Origin: Chitinophaga pinensis
Lineage (GTDB): Bacteria; Bacteroidota; Bacteroidia; NS11-12g; UBA9320
Direction: 5' to 3'
NCBI GenBank assembly: GCA_945890595.1
Contig: CAMDCQ010000111.1
Span: forward strand, 1 to 7,841
DNA length: 7,841 nt
Position 1 is the first letter of the stretch. Each line of letters opens with the position of its first letter. Positions 1 through 6,726 of the stretch are shown here, one piece after another. The position numbers and the translations under genes are program-made. The notes below the pieces were generated by a model that was not told the DNA's origin, did not search any database, and saw only the letters and a list, made by a program, of their open reading frames with translations.

Positions 1-531
1 ACTAGAGCTTGTGCGCTTGCATTACAAAAATATCCTAGCGTTAATGCATTTATTGATGGGGAAGAAATGGTGATGAATGATTTTGTCGATATTTCTATTG
101 CAGTAAGTAGCCCGAAAGGTCTCATGGTTCCGGTGATGCGCAATGTTGAACATATGACCATGTGGGAAATAGAAGCTGAAGTAAAACGTCTAGCACTAAA
201 GGCACGAGATGGAAAACTTTCCATACCTGATATGACCGGTGGTACATTTACAATTACCAATGGAGGTATATTTGGAAGTATGCTAAGTACCCCAATCATC
301 AATCCTCCACAAAGTGCTATACTTGGCATGCACAACATTGTAGAGCGTGCCGTAGTAGAAAACGGAAACATCGTAGCTCGCCCTATCATGTATGTTGCGC
401 TGAGCTATGACCATAGAATTATTGACGGGAAAGAGTCTGTAGGATTCCTTGTTACCGTTAAAAATTACCTTGAAAATCCTGAGACTATGCTTATGGGCAA
501 AGATCCTATGGATGTGTTAATGGGATTATAA
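1..531 (+). CDS. odhB: 2-oxoglutarate dehydrogenase E2 (dihydrolipoyl succinyltransferase), C-terminal part
   Basis: This is the 3' end of a gene cut by the left edge; 176 codons remain, open from base 1 in frame 1. The protein is the trimer-forming catalytic domain of E2, which moves the succinyl group from lipoyl-lysine to CoA in the cytoplasmic 2-oxoglutarate dehydrogenase complex of the TCA cycle. Visible signatures are the ALQKYPSVNAFID segment at the very start, GGTFTITNGGIFGS, STPIINPPQSAILGMH, and the active-site motif SYDHRIIDG, with the catalytic His codon at 412-414 and the Asp four residues later. The ITNGG and STPIINPP segments and ESVGFLV match succinyltransferases (SucB) better than pyruvate E2. 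The tail ends in a short extension, GKDPMDVLMGL, beyond where E. coli SucB stops. The lipoyl and E1/E3-binding domains lie outside the window. No terminator with a T-run follows the stop. Confidence 0.95.
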   Translation, partial: TRACALALQKYPSVNAFIDGEEMVMNDFVDISIAVSSPKGLMVPVMRNVEHMTMWEIEAEVKRLALKARDGKLSIPDMTGGTFTITNGGIFGSMLSTPIINPPQSAILGMHNIVERAVVENGNIVARPIMYVALSYDHRIIDGKESVGFLVTVKNYLENPETMLMGKDPMDVLMGL

Positions 532-574
532 AAATTAGATTTATCTGAGTTTCACCAACCGTCTACTTGATTTA

Positions 575-635
575 TTCACTGTAAAATGTTACCGATAATG
601 ACATTCTGGACATAGAATCAACCCATTACAGTGAA
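575..635 (+). repeat. Perfect 10-bp inverted repeat spanning a GTG start
   Basis: TTCACTGTAA at 575-584 and its exact reverse complement TTACAGTGAA at 626-635 are separated by 41 bases. The right arm includes the proposed GTG start codon (631-633) of the next gene. Inside the loop a smaller AATGT/ACATT pairing is possible. In RNA the long stem would put the start codon in a duplex; in DNA it could be a split operator. No T-run follows, so a simple intrinsic terminator for odhB is unlikely. The match is read directly from the sequence; any function is inference. Confidence 0.5.
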
Positions 636-1350
636 AAGAACTAAACAACTCGTAGAAAATACCCAAATAGATGAGCGAATAAAGCCTGCTCATCTAGCAC
701 CACACCTAAATTCTAGATTAGACTCCGCCGAGGAAAAAACACATCCTATGATGGATGAGTCTATTTCGTTTCGTGATGTTTCAACGTTTGACAACAAGCT
801 TAAATCATTACGACGACTGATTGAACACTTAAATGTGATTAAAAGTATCCGATATCAGCGTACAGAAGAAGACACCTATTGCAATGTATATGCGTACGAC
901 TATTGTTATTTTGCTGGAGTATATCTTCCGCGTATTTGGTGGACTGATGATGCGCTTGAAGAAGTACTTAACGGACAAGAAGTAGAGCCTATTTTTGAGA
1001 AGACCGTTGATCATATTTATTCTAGTGCTATACATGATTGGTTTTTAAAATGGGGAGCTAGTTTTGGTTGGAAACGGATGTATGACTTAGATGCCATTCA
1101 GCATAAAATAAATACAGAAGGAGGTGTTGGTATCATATGTGCGAAACGAAAAACAGTAGGACTCTCTGGCCATATTGTCCCTATAGTTCCAGAAACAGAC
1201 AAGAAAAAAGCCTTCAGAGAAAATGGAATTGTGGTTTACCCACTTCAATCGCAAGCTGGAAAAATAAACTATAACTACTTCGCAAAGGCAAGAAAAGACT
1301 GGTGGAATCATGAACGTTATTCGTCTCATGTATTTTACTACCACGACTAG
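631..1350 (+). CDS. Uncharacterised protein, possible papain-like (NlpC/P60- or CHAP-like) cysteine hydrolase
   Basis: The predicted 239-aa protein has no signal peptide or membrane segment. Residues 1-45 are polar and look unstructured; the ordered domain seems to run from about 50 to 239. It contains DTYCNVYAYD (Cys84-Asn85), GVYLPRIWW (96-104), an aromatic stretch around HDWFLKWG (135-142), GGVGIICAKRK (164-174), SGHIVPIVPE (179-188, His181) and PLQSQAG (204-210). A Cys-Asn pair followed about 95 residues later by a Gly-His strand and then a polar Gln resembles the Cys/His/polar triad of papain-fold peptidoglycan hydrolases and amidases, but this is inference from motif order. Start: GTG at 631 follows an in-frame TAG at 613; in-frame ATGs at 748 and 751 would remove only the disordered N-terminus and keep the whole domain. 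It lies 99 bases after odhB and 91 bases before a putative ligase gene on the same strand. A DNA- or metal-binding role cannot be excluded. Confidence 0.75.
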   Translation: MKRTKQLVENTQIDERIKPAHLAPHLNSRLDSAEEKTHPMMDESISFRDVSTFDNKLKSLRRLIEHLNVIKSIRYQRTEEDTYCNVYAYDYCYFAGVYLPRIWWTDDALEEVLNGQEVEPIFEKTVDHIYSSAIHDWFLKWGASFGWKRMYDLDAIQHKINTEGGVGIICAKRKTVGLSGHIVPIVPETDKKKAFRENGIVVYPLQSQAGKINYNYFAKARKDWWNHERYSSHVFYYHD

Positions 1351-1441
1351 AATAAAAATATTTTTTTTGATTACCTGAGTATTCATTGTTCAACTAACTT
1401 GAGTTCACAGCCACACTTAAAAACCAACAAAAAGTAAAACA

Positions 1442-2956
1442 ATGGAAGAAAATCTGACACAAAAATTGTCTTGGGGTATGGGGCTAGAGAACGAAACATA
1501 TTTGCAATTTGAACAATTTCTTGAGGTGTCAGGCGAATTTATTCAAGAAAAAATGGGTTGCGAACGATACAGCATTGATTACAGAAAATGCTACAAGCCA
1601 GGAAGCTTAGCTAGAATTTTAAATGCTGCAATTAATCACGAAACCAACTATGATGTGAGCCGAATGCTTAATAGTCATTCGCTAGACAAGTTAGATAAGA
1701 ACTACCAACATAAAACATTATACTCTCAAACAGACGCAAGAACGGATTATGCTCCAAAAGAAAATCCGGAGTATGCGGGTCAATCTATTTTAGAACTATT
1801 TCTCCAAAGCCAACCCTACAATATCAGAAGTATGGTAGTTCAAAAAAACAACCCTATAGGCTCTGTTACCTTTGACGGAGATTCTATAGAGTTTGTTACT
1901 AAATATTTTGAAAACCGCACGGTCATAGATTCTTGCAATGAACTGAAAACCACGAAAGAACTCTTTCTTAACAAGCTTAACGAATCACTCGTAATTCAAG
2001 AAGAGTTGCACTATCCAGATTACAACTCAGGCATTAACATGTTTATGTCTAACCTGGAAAATCTTGTGCTTTTCAATAATGGCACCTATCATTTTCATAT
2101 CACTCTTCCTACCTTAACCATAAACAGCAGAATCGTAGACTATCCTAAGTTTGAAGCGACCCATGCCAATGCAATATACGTATTGCAATGGTTTGAGCCT
2201 TTTTTTATATCAACCTTAGGAAGCCCAGATATTATGGGTGTGTTGAGCCAACAAGCAGGTATGATCGAAAATTTTGCGTTAGGATCTATGCGTAATGCAA
2301 TGTCACGATATACCGGAGTAGGAACCTTCCATAAATCTATGAGCAAAGGAAAAATATTAACCTTTCACACCGAAGATTTTCGCAAACTGCTCAAATTTGA
2401 AAAAGAAGACAACATTTGGTGGAGGGACAGAATTGAAACGGACATGGAGTATACGTTGCTCCCGGAAATGGGCCTTGACTTTAACCAAGAAAAAATGTAC
2501 CAAAGTGGCTTTGAGTTCCGAAGTTTTGACGAGTTCCCCGCATCGTATCTAAGTGAGGTTCTTTTTGCAATTCTTATCATTTGTGAGCACTCACTACATG
2601 TGCCAAATATAGCCTGGGGTCATGACAGTATTCACTGGAACTCCCTTGTTTTCAAGAGTCTAAAACACGGGTTTGCTACTTCCATTACCCTTGAAGAAAA
2701 AAACGAAATCTTAGCCATTTTACACATTTTTGATGCCGAAGATGAATCCAGTGAACTCCAAAAAGAATTAGACGGAATCCAAAATCTGGATTTGTTTTTC
2801 TTTAAAATTATAGAAATCCTTTTTCACAAATACAAAGACAACAACATCTGCTTAGATATCATGTATGGCCAAAAAAGAGAAACGCCCCCAACCTGGGACA
2901 ACTTTAATAAACATCAATACAAAAAGCATTTGGAACAATTGGGATTGCTTCCATAA
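1442..2956 (+). CDS. Putative glutamine-synthetase-fold carboxylate-amine ligase (amidoligase / glutamate-cysteine ligase-like)
   Basis: This is a 504-aa soluble protein without signal peptide. I do not recognise a named gene, but several motifs fit the glutamine-synthetase/GCS superfamily. They are an N-terminal WGMGLENE (11-18) like the metal-binding G-x-E-x-E strand, TFDGDSIEF (143-151), a YHFHITLP strand with paired His217 and His219, HANAIYVLQWFEPFF (241-255), which resembles the helix after the 'HIN' region, GSMRNAMSRYTGVG (281-294), possibly for nucleotide or phosphate contacts, and GFEFRSFDEFP (356-366), like the G-x-E-x-R strand near the end of the fold. Family members join a carboxylate to an amine using ATP. 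The substrate cannot be read here. ATG at 1442 is followed at once by the conserved motif, so this start is likely; no Shine-Dalgarno is visible. The upstream papain-like gene on the same strand suggests a joint function. The coding assignment is sure; the enzyme class is moderate. Confidence 0.8.
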   Translation: MEENLTQKLSWGMGLENETYLQFEQFLEVSGEFIQEKMGCERYSIDYRKCYKPGSLARILNAAINHETNYDVSRMLNSHSLDKLDKNYQHKTLYSQTDARTDYAPKENPEYAGQSILELFLQSQPYNIRSMVVQKNNPIGSVTFDGDSIEFVTKYFENRTVIDSCNELKTTKELFLNKLNESLVIQEELHYPDYNSGINMFMSNLENLVLFNNGTYHFHITLPTLTINSRIVDYPKFEATHANAIYVLQWFEPFFISTLGSPDIMGVLSQQAGMIENFALGSMRNAMSRYTGVGTFHKSMSKGKILTFHTEDFRKLLKFEKEDNIWWRDRIETDMEYTLLPEMGLDFNQEKMYQSGFEFRSFDEFPASYLSEVLFAILIICEHSLHVPNIAWGHDSIHWNSLVFKSLKHGFATSITLEEKNEILAILHIFDAEDESSELQKELDGIQNLDLFFFKIIEILFHKYKDNNICLDIMYGQKRETPPTWDNFNKHQYKKHLEQLGLLP

Positions 2957-3041
2957 ATAAGGGGTAAATCGCACCTTCTCACCTTCCCTCAATTTGTATG
3001 TTCTTGTTTATAATAACATGAATAGAGATATAAAACTACGT

Positions 3042-3067
3042 TTATAAAAATGACCTACATTTTATAA
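3042..3067 (+). repeat. AT-rich imperfect hairpin upstream of crtI
   Basis: TTATAAAAATG (3042-3052) pairs with CATTTTATAA (3058-3067) as a 10-bp stem with one bulged A and a 5-base loop. It shares its left arm with an alternative 6-bp stem, TATAAA (3029-3034) with TTTATA (3041-3046), so the two would exclude each other. It could be a weak end signal for the upstream gene, an operator, or chance in AT-rich DNA. No clear T-run follows. Confidence 0.3.
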
Positions 3068-3080
3068 TAATTCTGAACGG

Positions 3081-3105
3081 AAATAAACTTTAGTTCGTTT
3101 TATTT
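3081..3105 (+). repeat. Second AT-rich imperfect hairpin upstream of crtI
   Basis: AAATAAAC (3081-3088) pairs with GTTTTATTT (3097-3105), giving 8 base pairs with one bulged T around the 8-base loop TTTAGTTC. It lies 13 bases after the first hairpin and 82 bases before the crtI start. The similar design of the two is visible, but low sequence complexity makes chance formation quite possible. Confidence 0.25.
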
Positions 3106-3187
3106 GTTGAATTATGGACTTTGTTCAGGGCTTAATAGGTGTTAAGTATTCTGAAACAATTTCATTTTAAAAAGATTAATTAAAAAT

Positions 3188-4669
3188 ATGTCAAAAATTG
3201 CCATTATTGGGTCTGGCTTCTCTGGATTGAGTGCTGCAGCATACTTAGCTAAAGAAGGTCATGACGTGGTTGTTTACGAAAAAAACGCGCTGATAGGGGG
3301 ACGAGCCCGCCAATTTAAAACTGCTAATGGATATACATTTGACATGGGACCCAGTTGGTACTGGATGCCCGATGTTTTTGAAAAATTCTTCGCAGACTTT
3401 GGCTACTCAGTAAGTGACTTATATAAGCTCCATTTACTTAATCCCTCATTTGACATCGTTTTTGGTAAAGACGATAAAATGAGCGTACCCGAAAATTATG
3501 ATGAACTTCGTGCTCTGTTTGAAACCTTAGAACCCGGAAGCGCATTAAAACTGGATACGTTTATGGCTGAAGCTACCTATAAATATAATGTTGGAATGGG
3601 AGATGTAATCTACCAGCCTGGCGATTCTATTACCGAATTACTTTTGCCAGAATTAATACGAGGAGTATTTAGACTTCAAGTTTTTAGCTCATTTAGTAAG
3701 CATGTGCGCTCTTTCTTTTCTCATCCTAAGTTGATAGCTCTAATGGAATTTCCTGTCTTATTCTTAGGAGCGATGCCACAAGATACACCCGCACTATACA
3801 GTCTAATGAACTATGCCGGCCTAAAAATGGGTACTTGGTATCCTGAAAATGGCTTTGCTTCTGTTACTGGAGCCATGCAAAAAGTAGCCGAAGAATGTGG
3901 CGCTACTTTTTATACCAACGCCAACGTCGAAAAAATAAATATTACTGGAAAGAAAGCATCTTCCCTTGTAGTAAATGGAGAATCGATAAACGTTGATGTT
4001 GTGCTCGCGTCTGCAGACTATCATCATGTAGAGAGTAAGCTTCTGGAACCCAAATACAGAAACTATACCGAAGACTATTGGTCTAAAAAAACATTTGCGC
4101 CATCTAGCCTCATATACTACATTGGTTTGAATAAAAGAGTAGACAATATTAATCACCACACGCTATTCTTTGACGAGGATATAACGCAGCATGCTGTAGA
4201 AATTTACAAAAAACCTATGTGGCCCAATAAGCCACTTTTTTATGTTTGCTGCCCTTCTAAGACCGACGACAATGTCGCGCCTGTAGGGCATGAAAACCTA
4301 TTCTTACTTATGCCTGTAGCACCCGACTTGGAAGATACTGAAGAGATAAGAGAAAAGTATTTTCAGATTATGATAGCTAGAATGGAAGAACAATTCAACG
4401 TAGAGATTTTATCTCACATAGATTATAAGCAAGGCTATTGCGTAAAAGATTTCATCTCAGACTATAATTCTTATAAAGGAAACGCATACGGATTAGCAAA
4501 CACCCTAATGCAAACCGCTATTTTGAAACCTAAAATGAGAAATAAAAAAGTAAAGAACCTATTTTACACTGGACAGTTAACCGTACCGGGCCCAGGAGTA
4601 CCTCCTTCACTTATTTCTGGTAAAATCGCTTCAAATATTATATCATCGCACCTAGATTCTTCAAAATGA
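3188..4669 (+). CDS. crtI: Phytoene desaturase (CrtI type)
   Basis: This is a 493-aa FAD-dependent desaturase, the usual length for CrtI. It introduces double bonds into phytoene to give lycopene, working at the membrane surface. The N-terminus is a Rossmann dinucleotide-binding motif, IIGSGFSGLSAAAYLAKEG (6-24), followed by VVVYEKNALIGGRARQF (27-43) and DMGPSWYWMP (52-61). The C-terminal FAD and carotenoid motif is YTGQLTVPGPGVPPSLISGK (460-479). ATG at 3188 starts directly before the Rossmann strand, so the start is firm. The stop codon overlaps the crtB start (ATGA, 4666-4669), implying translational coupling, and crtB beside it supports a carotenoid role rather than another CrtI-like amine oxidase or CrtD/CrtO-type enzyme. 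The number of desaturation steps is not readable, but a lycopene cyclase downstream fits a four-step enzyme. Confidence 0.94.
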   Translation: MSKIAIIGSGFSGLSAAAYLAKEGHDVVVYEKNALIGGRARQFKTANGYTFDMGPSWYWMPDVFEKFFADFGYSVSDLYKLHLLNPSFDIVFGKDDKMSVPENYDELRALFETLEPGSALKLDTFMAEATYKYNVGMGDVIYQPGDSITELLLPELIRGVFRLQVFSSFSKHVRSFFSHPKLIALMEFPVLFLGAMPQDTPALYSLMNYAGLKMGTWYPENGFASVTGAMQKVAEECGATFYTNANVEKINITGKKASSLVVNGESINVDVVLASADYHHVESKLLEPKYRNYTEDYWSKKTFAPSSLIYYIGLNKRVDNINHHTLFFDEDITQHAVEIYKKPMWPNKPLFYVCCPSKTDDNVAPVGHENLFLLMPVAPDLEDTEEIREKYFQIMIARMEEQFNVEILSHIDYKQGYCVKDFISDYNSYKGNAYGLANTLMQTAILKPKMRNKKVKNLFYTGQLTVPGPGVPPSLISGKIASNIISSHLDSSK

Positions 4670-5502
4670 AATCATTATTTGATACCGTATCTGTAAACTG
4701 CAGTAAGCTAACTACCCGAACATACAGTACGAGCTTCTCGCTGGGTATTTTCTTTTTAAATAACAGTTTACGCAACCCTATTTATGCTATTTATGGATTT
4801 GTACGATTTGCAGACGAAATAGTAGATAGTTTCGAAGGATATGACAAGAAAAAATTACTTCAACAATTTAAAGAGGAGACCTTCGAAAGTATACAATCTG
4901 GTATTTCGCTAAATCCAATTATTAATGCATTTCAAAATGTTGTGCGTGAATTCAACATTGATCACGACTTAATCGAGACATTCTTAAAAAGCATGGAAAT
5001 GGATTTAGAAAAGGTAGAATACACCCCTGATACTTATGACCAATATATACTCGGCTCGGCAGAAGTTGTTGGACTCATGTGTCTTAAAGTGTTCACCAAT
5101 GGCGAGCAAAAGCTATATGACGAATTGAAGCCTTTTGCTATGAAACTCGGATCCGCTTTTCAAAAGATTAATTTTTTACGAGATTTAAAGGCAGATTACC
5201 AAGACTTAGGTCGAACTTATTTTCCAAATTTAGACATCACAAATTTTTCTACAGAGGCCAAAAAAGAAATTGAGCGCGAAATAGAGCAAGAATTTGTGGA
5301 TGCACTTGCAGGTATACGAAAACTACCTCCGTCCTCTAAAGCAGGGGTTCATCTTGCCTATGTCTATTACTATTCATTATTCAAAAAAATACGAAAAGTA
5401 CCCGCAAACAGCATGCTGACCCAACGAGTTAGAATTAGCAATAGCGCCAAATTCGGACTTATGACTAAAAGTATGGTGCAGTATAAAATGAACCTGCTCT
5501 AA
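4666..5502 (+). CDS. crtB: 15-cis-phytoene synthase
   Basis: This 278-aa protein of the squalene/phytoene synthase family condenses two GGPP molecules head-to-head into phytoene, the first committed carotenoid step. Both aspartate-rich, Mg-diphosphate-binding motifs are present: FADEIVDSF (48-56, Asp50 and Asp54) and INFLRDLKADYQDLGRTYFP (168-187, Asp173 and Asp177). YILGSAEVVGLMCLKVF (127-143) between them is also a family signature, as is the N-terminal TRTYSTSFSLG (17-27). The start codon overlaps the crtI stop in an ATGA, typical of coupled crtI-crtB pairs, and leaves a normal N-terminus. Squalene synthase is the main alternative but is unlikely given the crtI neighbour. GGPP must come from a crtE-like gene outside the window. 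Confidence 0.95.
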   Translation: MKSLFDTVSVNCSKLTTRTYSTSFSLGIFFLNNSLRNPIYAIYGFVRFADEIVDSFEGYDKKKLLQQFKEETFESIQSGISLNPIINAFQNVVREFNIDHDLIETFLKSMEMDLEKVEYTPDTYDQYILGSAEVVGLMCLKVFTNGEQKLYDELKPFAMKLGSAFQKINFLRDLKADYQDLGRTYFPNLDITNFSTEAKKEIEREIEQEFVDALAGIRKLPPSSKAGVHLAYVYYYSLFKKIRKVPANSMLTQRVRISNSAKFGLMTKSMVQYKMNLL

Positions 5503-5562
5503 AATTATCACCTTAAAAAAATTGTTTACCTAGCATTAATTTATTCAGTTTACAGAAATCAC

Positions 5563-6024
5563 ATGAATCCAATCATACTCCACAGCTTCATAACGATCGG
5601 CGCTTTTCTAGCCATGGAAGGCGTAGCATGGTTAACACACAAGTATATCATGCATGGTATTCTCTGGCACTTGCACGAAGACCACCACAATAAACAATCT
5701 AAAGGATTTTTTGAACACAACGATTACTTCTTCTTATTCTTTGCCTTACCCGGATCTATCGGTCTGATATTGGGATCTATGGCTGGATTTAACGCCTATT
5801 TTTGGATTGGTCTTGGCATAACATTATATGGGTTTGCCTATTTTACAGTGCACGATATATTCATCCATCAACGTTTCAAACTGTTCAGAAATAGTAATTC
5901 GACCTATTTTAAGGCAATACGAAGAGCTCATAAAGTGCACCACAAACACCTCGGCAAGTACCATGGTGAATGTTTTGGGATGCTACTTGTGCCTACCAAG
6001 TATTTCAAAGAAAACAAAAAATAA
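5563..6024 (+). CDS. crtZ: Beta-carotene 3-hydroxylase (CrtZ type)
   Basis: This 153-aa integral membrane non-haem di-iron hydroxylase of the fatty-acid-hydroxylase superfamily adds 3- and 3'-OH groups to the beta-rings of beta-carotene, giving zeaxanthin through cryptoxanthin. All four histidine clusters are intact: HKYIMH (26-31), HLHEDHH (36-42), HDIFIH (97-102) and HKVHH (123-127). Hydrophobic segments are visible at about 5-24, 55-76 and 79-96. A 60-base gap separates it from crtB, the largest within the cluster. It contains TTG at 5522-5524 and a weak TCAGTTTA at 5545-5552, which could be a minor internal promoter but is not convincing. crtY follows after only 9 bases. The alternative, a desaturase or ketolase (CrtW), is less likely because the length and His spacing match CrtZ. 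Confidence 0.93.
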   Translation: MNPIILHSFITIGAFLAMEGVAWLTHKYIMHGILWHLHEDHHNKQSKGFFEHNDYFFLFFALPGSIGLILGSMAGFNAYFWIGLGITLYGFAYFTVHDIFIHQRFKLFRNSNSTYFKAIRRAHKVHHKHLGKYHGECFGMLLVPTKYFKENKK

Positions 6025-6033
6025 CAACGGATT

Positions 6034-6726
6034 ATGAAGTATACGTACTTAGCTATCGACCTATTCACTATTTTCTTTCCGCTAGCTTTGTCGTTTGATA
6101 CTAAACTTCAATTTTACAAGCAGTTCAAAACATTACTTCAAGCCAATCTCGTTGTGGCTACCATATTTATTACCTGGGATATCTTATTTACACATTTAGG
6201 AGTGTGGGGTTTTAACCCCAGGTATCTCACTGGGTTATCGTTTTTTAATCTACCTATTGAAGAGGTACTCTTCTTTTTCTGCGTGCCTTTCGCTTGTATA
6301 TTTACCTATGCATGCGTAGACTATTACTTCAAGGTAAAGTGGTCTCCGCGATTTGAATCTATTTTCGTACACTTTTTTGCATTAAGTTTATTGGCTGTCG
6401 GATTGTACTCAATCCCAAAACTATATACCTCCAGTACGTTTATCAGTCTCGGTATCGTCCTATTGGTTTTTAAACACCTCCTAAAAGTAGATTGGCTACC
6501 TAAACTATTCACAACCTATGGCATATTACTTATCCCCTTTTTTGCGGTAAACGGCGTGCTTACAGGAACAGGATTAGAAGAAGCCATCGTCTGGTATAAC
6601 AATTCGGAAAACTTAGGAATTAGAATAGGCACAATCCCCATTGAGGACATGTTCTATGGTTTTGAACTTGTTATCTTAAATTTGTTTTTTGTTCAACTTT
6701 GGAGAGTAAAAACAACGAAAAGTTAA
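6034..6726 (+). CDS. crtY: Lycopene beta-cyclase, fused CrtYcd membrane type
   Basis: This 230-aa, strongly hydrophobic protein has about seven membrane segments and belongs to the CrtYc/CrtYd lycopene cyclase family, in which two halves, separate in many actinobacteria, are fused. It converts lycopene to beta-carotene without net redox change. Each half carries a PIE(E/D) motif: NLPIEEVLFFFCVPF (72-86) and TIPIEDMFYGFEL (200-212), preceded by WGFNPRYLTG (58-67) and WYNNSENLGIRIG (187-199) respectively, which look like related repeats. It is unrelated to the soluble FAD-dependent CrtY of proteobacteria, so the symbol crtYcd would also be suitable. The ATG at 6034, 9 bases after crtZ, gives a normal membrane N-terminus. 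Its TAA (6724-6726) shares bases with the stop of the convergent oxyR. Confidence 0.92.
   Translation: MKYTYLAIDLFTIFFPLALSFDTKLQFYKQFKTLLQANLVVATIFITWDILFTHLGVWGFNPRYLTGLSFFNLPIEEVLFFFCVPFACIFTYACVDYYFKVKWSPRFESIFVHFFALSLLAVGLYSIPKLYTSSTFISLGIVLLVFKHLLKVDWLPKLFTTYGILLIPFFAVNGVLTGTGLEEAIVWYNNSENLGIRIGTIPIEDMFYGFELVILNLFFVQLWRVKTTKS

Larger units (their letters stand above)
2957..3187 (+). promoter_or_regulatory. AT-rich leader and promoter region of the carotenoid genes
   Basis: These 231 bases separate the putative ligase from crtI and are the likely control region of the crt genes. No match to the full Bacteroidota consensus (TTTG, about 19 bases, TAnnTTTG) was found. Partial matches are TACGTTTA at 3037-3044 and TACATTTT at 3056-3063 (each one base off the -7 box but without a good -33 element), and TTTG at 3120-3123 followed after 19 bases by the weaker TAAGTATT at 3143-3150. 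I cannot choose among them. Two imperfect hairpins lie in the middle. No coding region was recognised. Confidence 0.4.

Noticed and set aside
829..1386. Minus-strand open frames across the papain-like gene
   Set aside because: They overlap a plus-strand gene with coherent protein motifs and show no recognisable domain of their own.
1354..1441. A-rich and T-rich run after the papain-like gene as an intrinsic terminator
   Set aside because: The eight-T run at 1361-1368 has no stable GC-containing stem in front of it, and only 4-bp pairings were found downstream.
3821..4159. 112-aa minus-strand frame inside crtI
   Set aside because: It has no family signature and lies fully within a well-supported crtI.
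5503..5562. Separate promoter for crtZ
   Set aside because: The TTG at 5522-5524 is followed only by a poor -7 box, so read-through from crtI-crtB is the simpler explanation.
5828..6037. Plus-strand 69-aa frame overlapping crtZ and crtY
   Set aside because: It is a frame shadow of crtZ; the crtZ frame carries the conserved His clusters through this stretch.
6205..6220. Palindrome TGGGGTTTTAACCCCA as a possible terminator or operator
   Set aside because: It lies in the middle of the crtY coding region, has no T-run after it, and encodes the conserved WGFNP segment, so codon constraint is a sufficient explanation.
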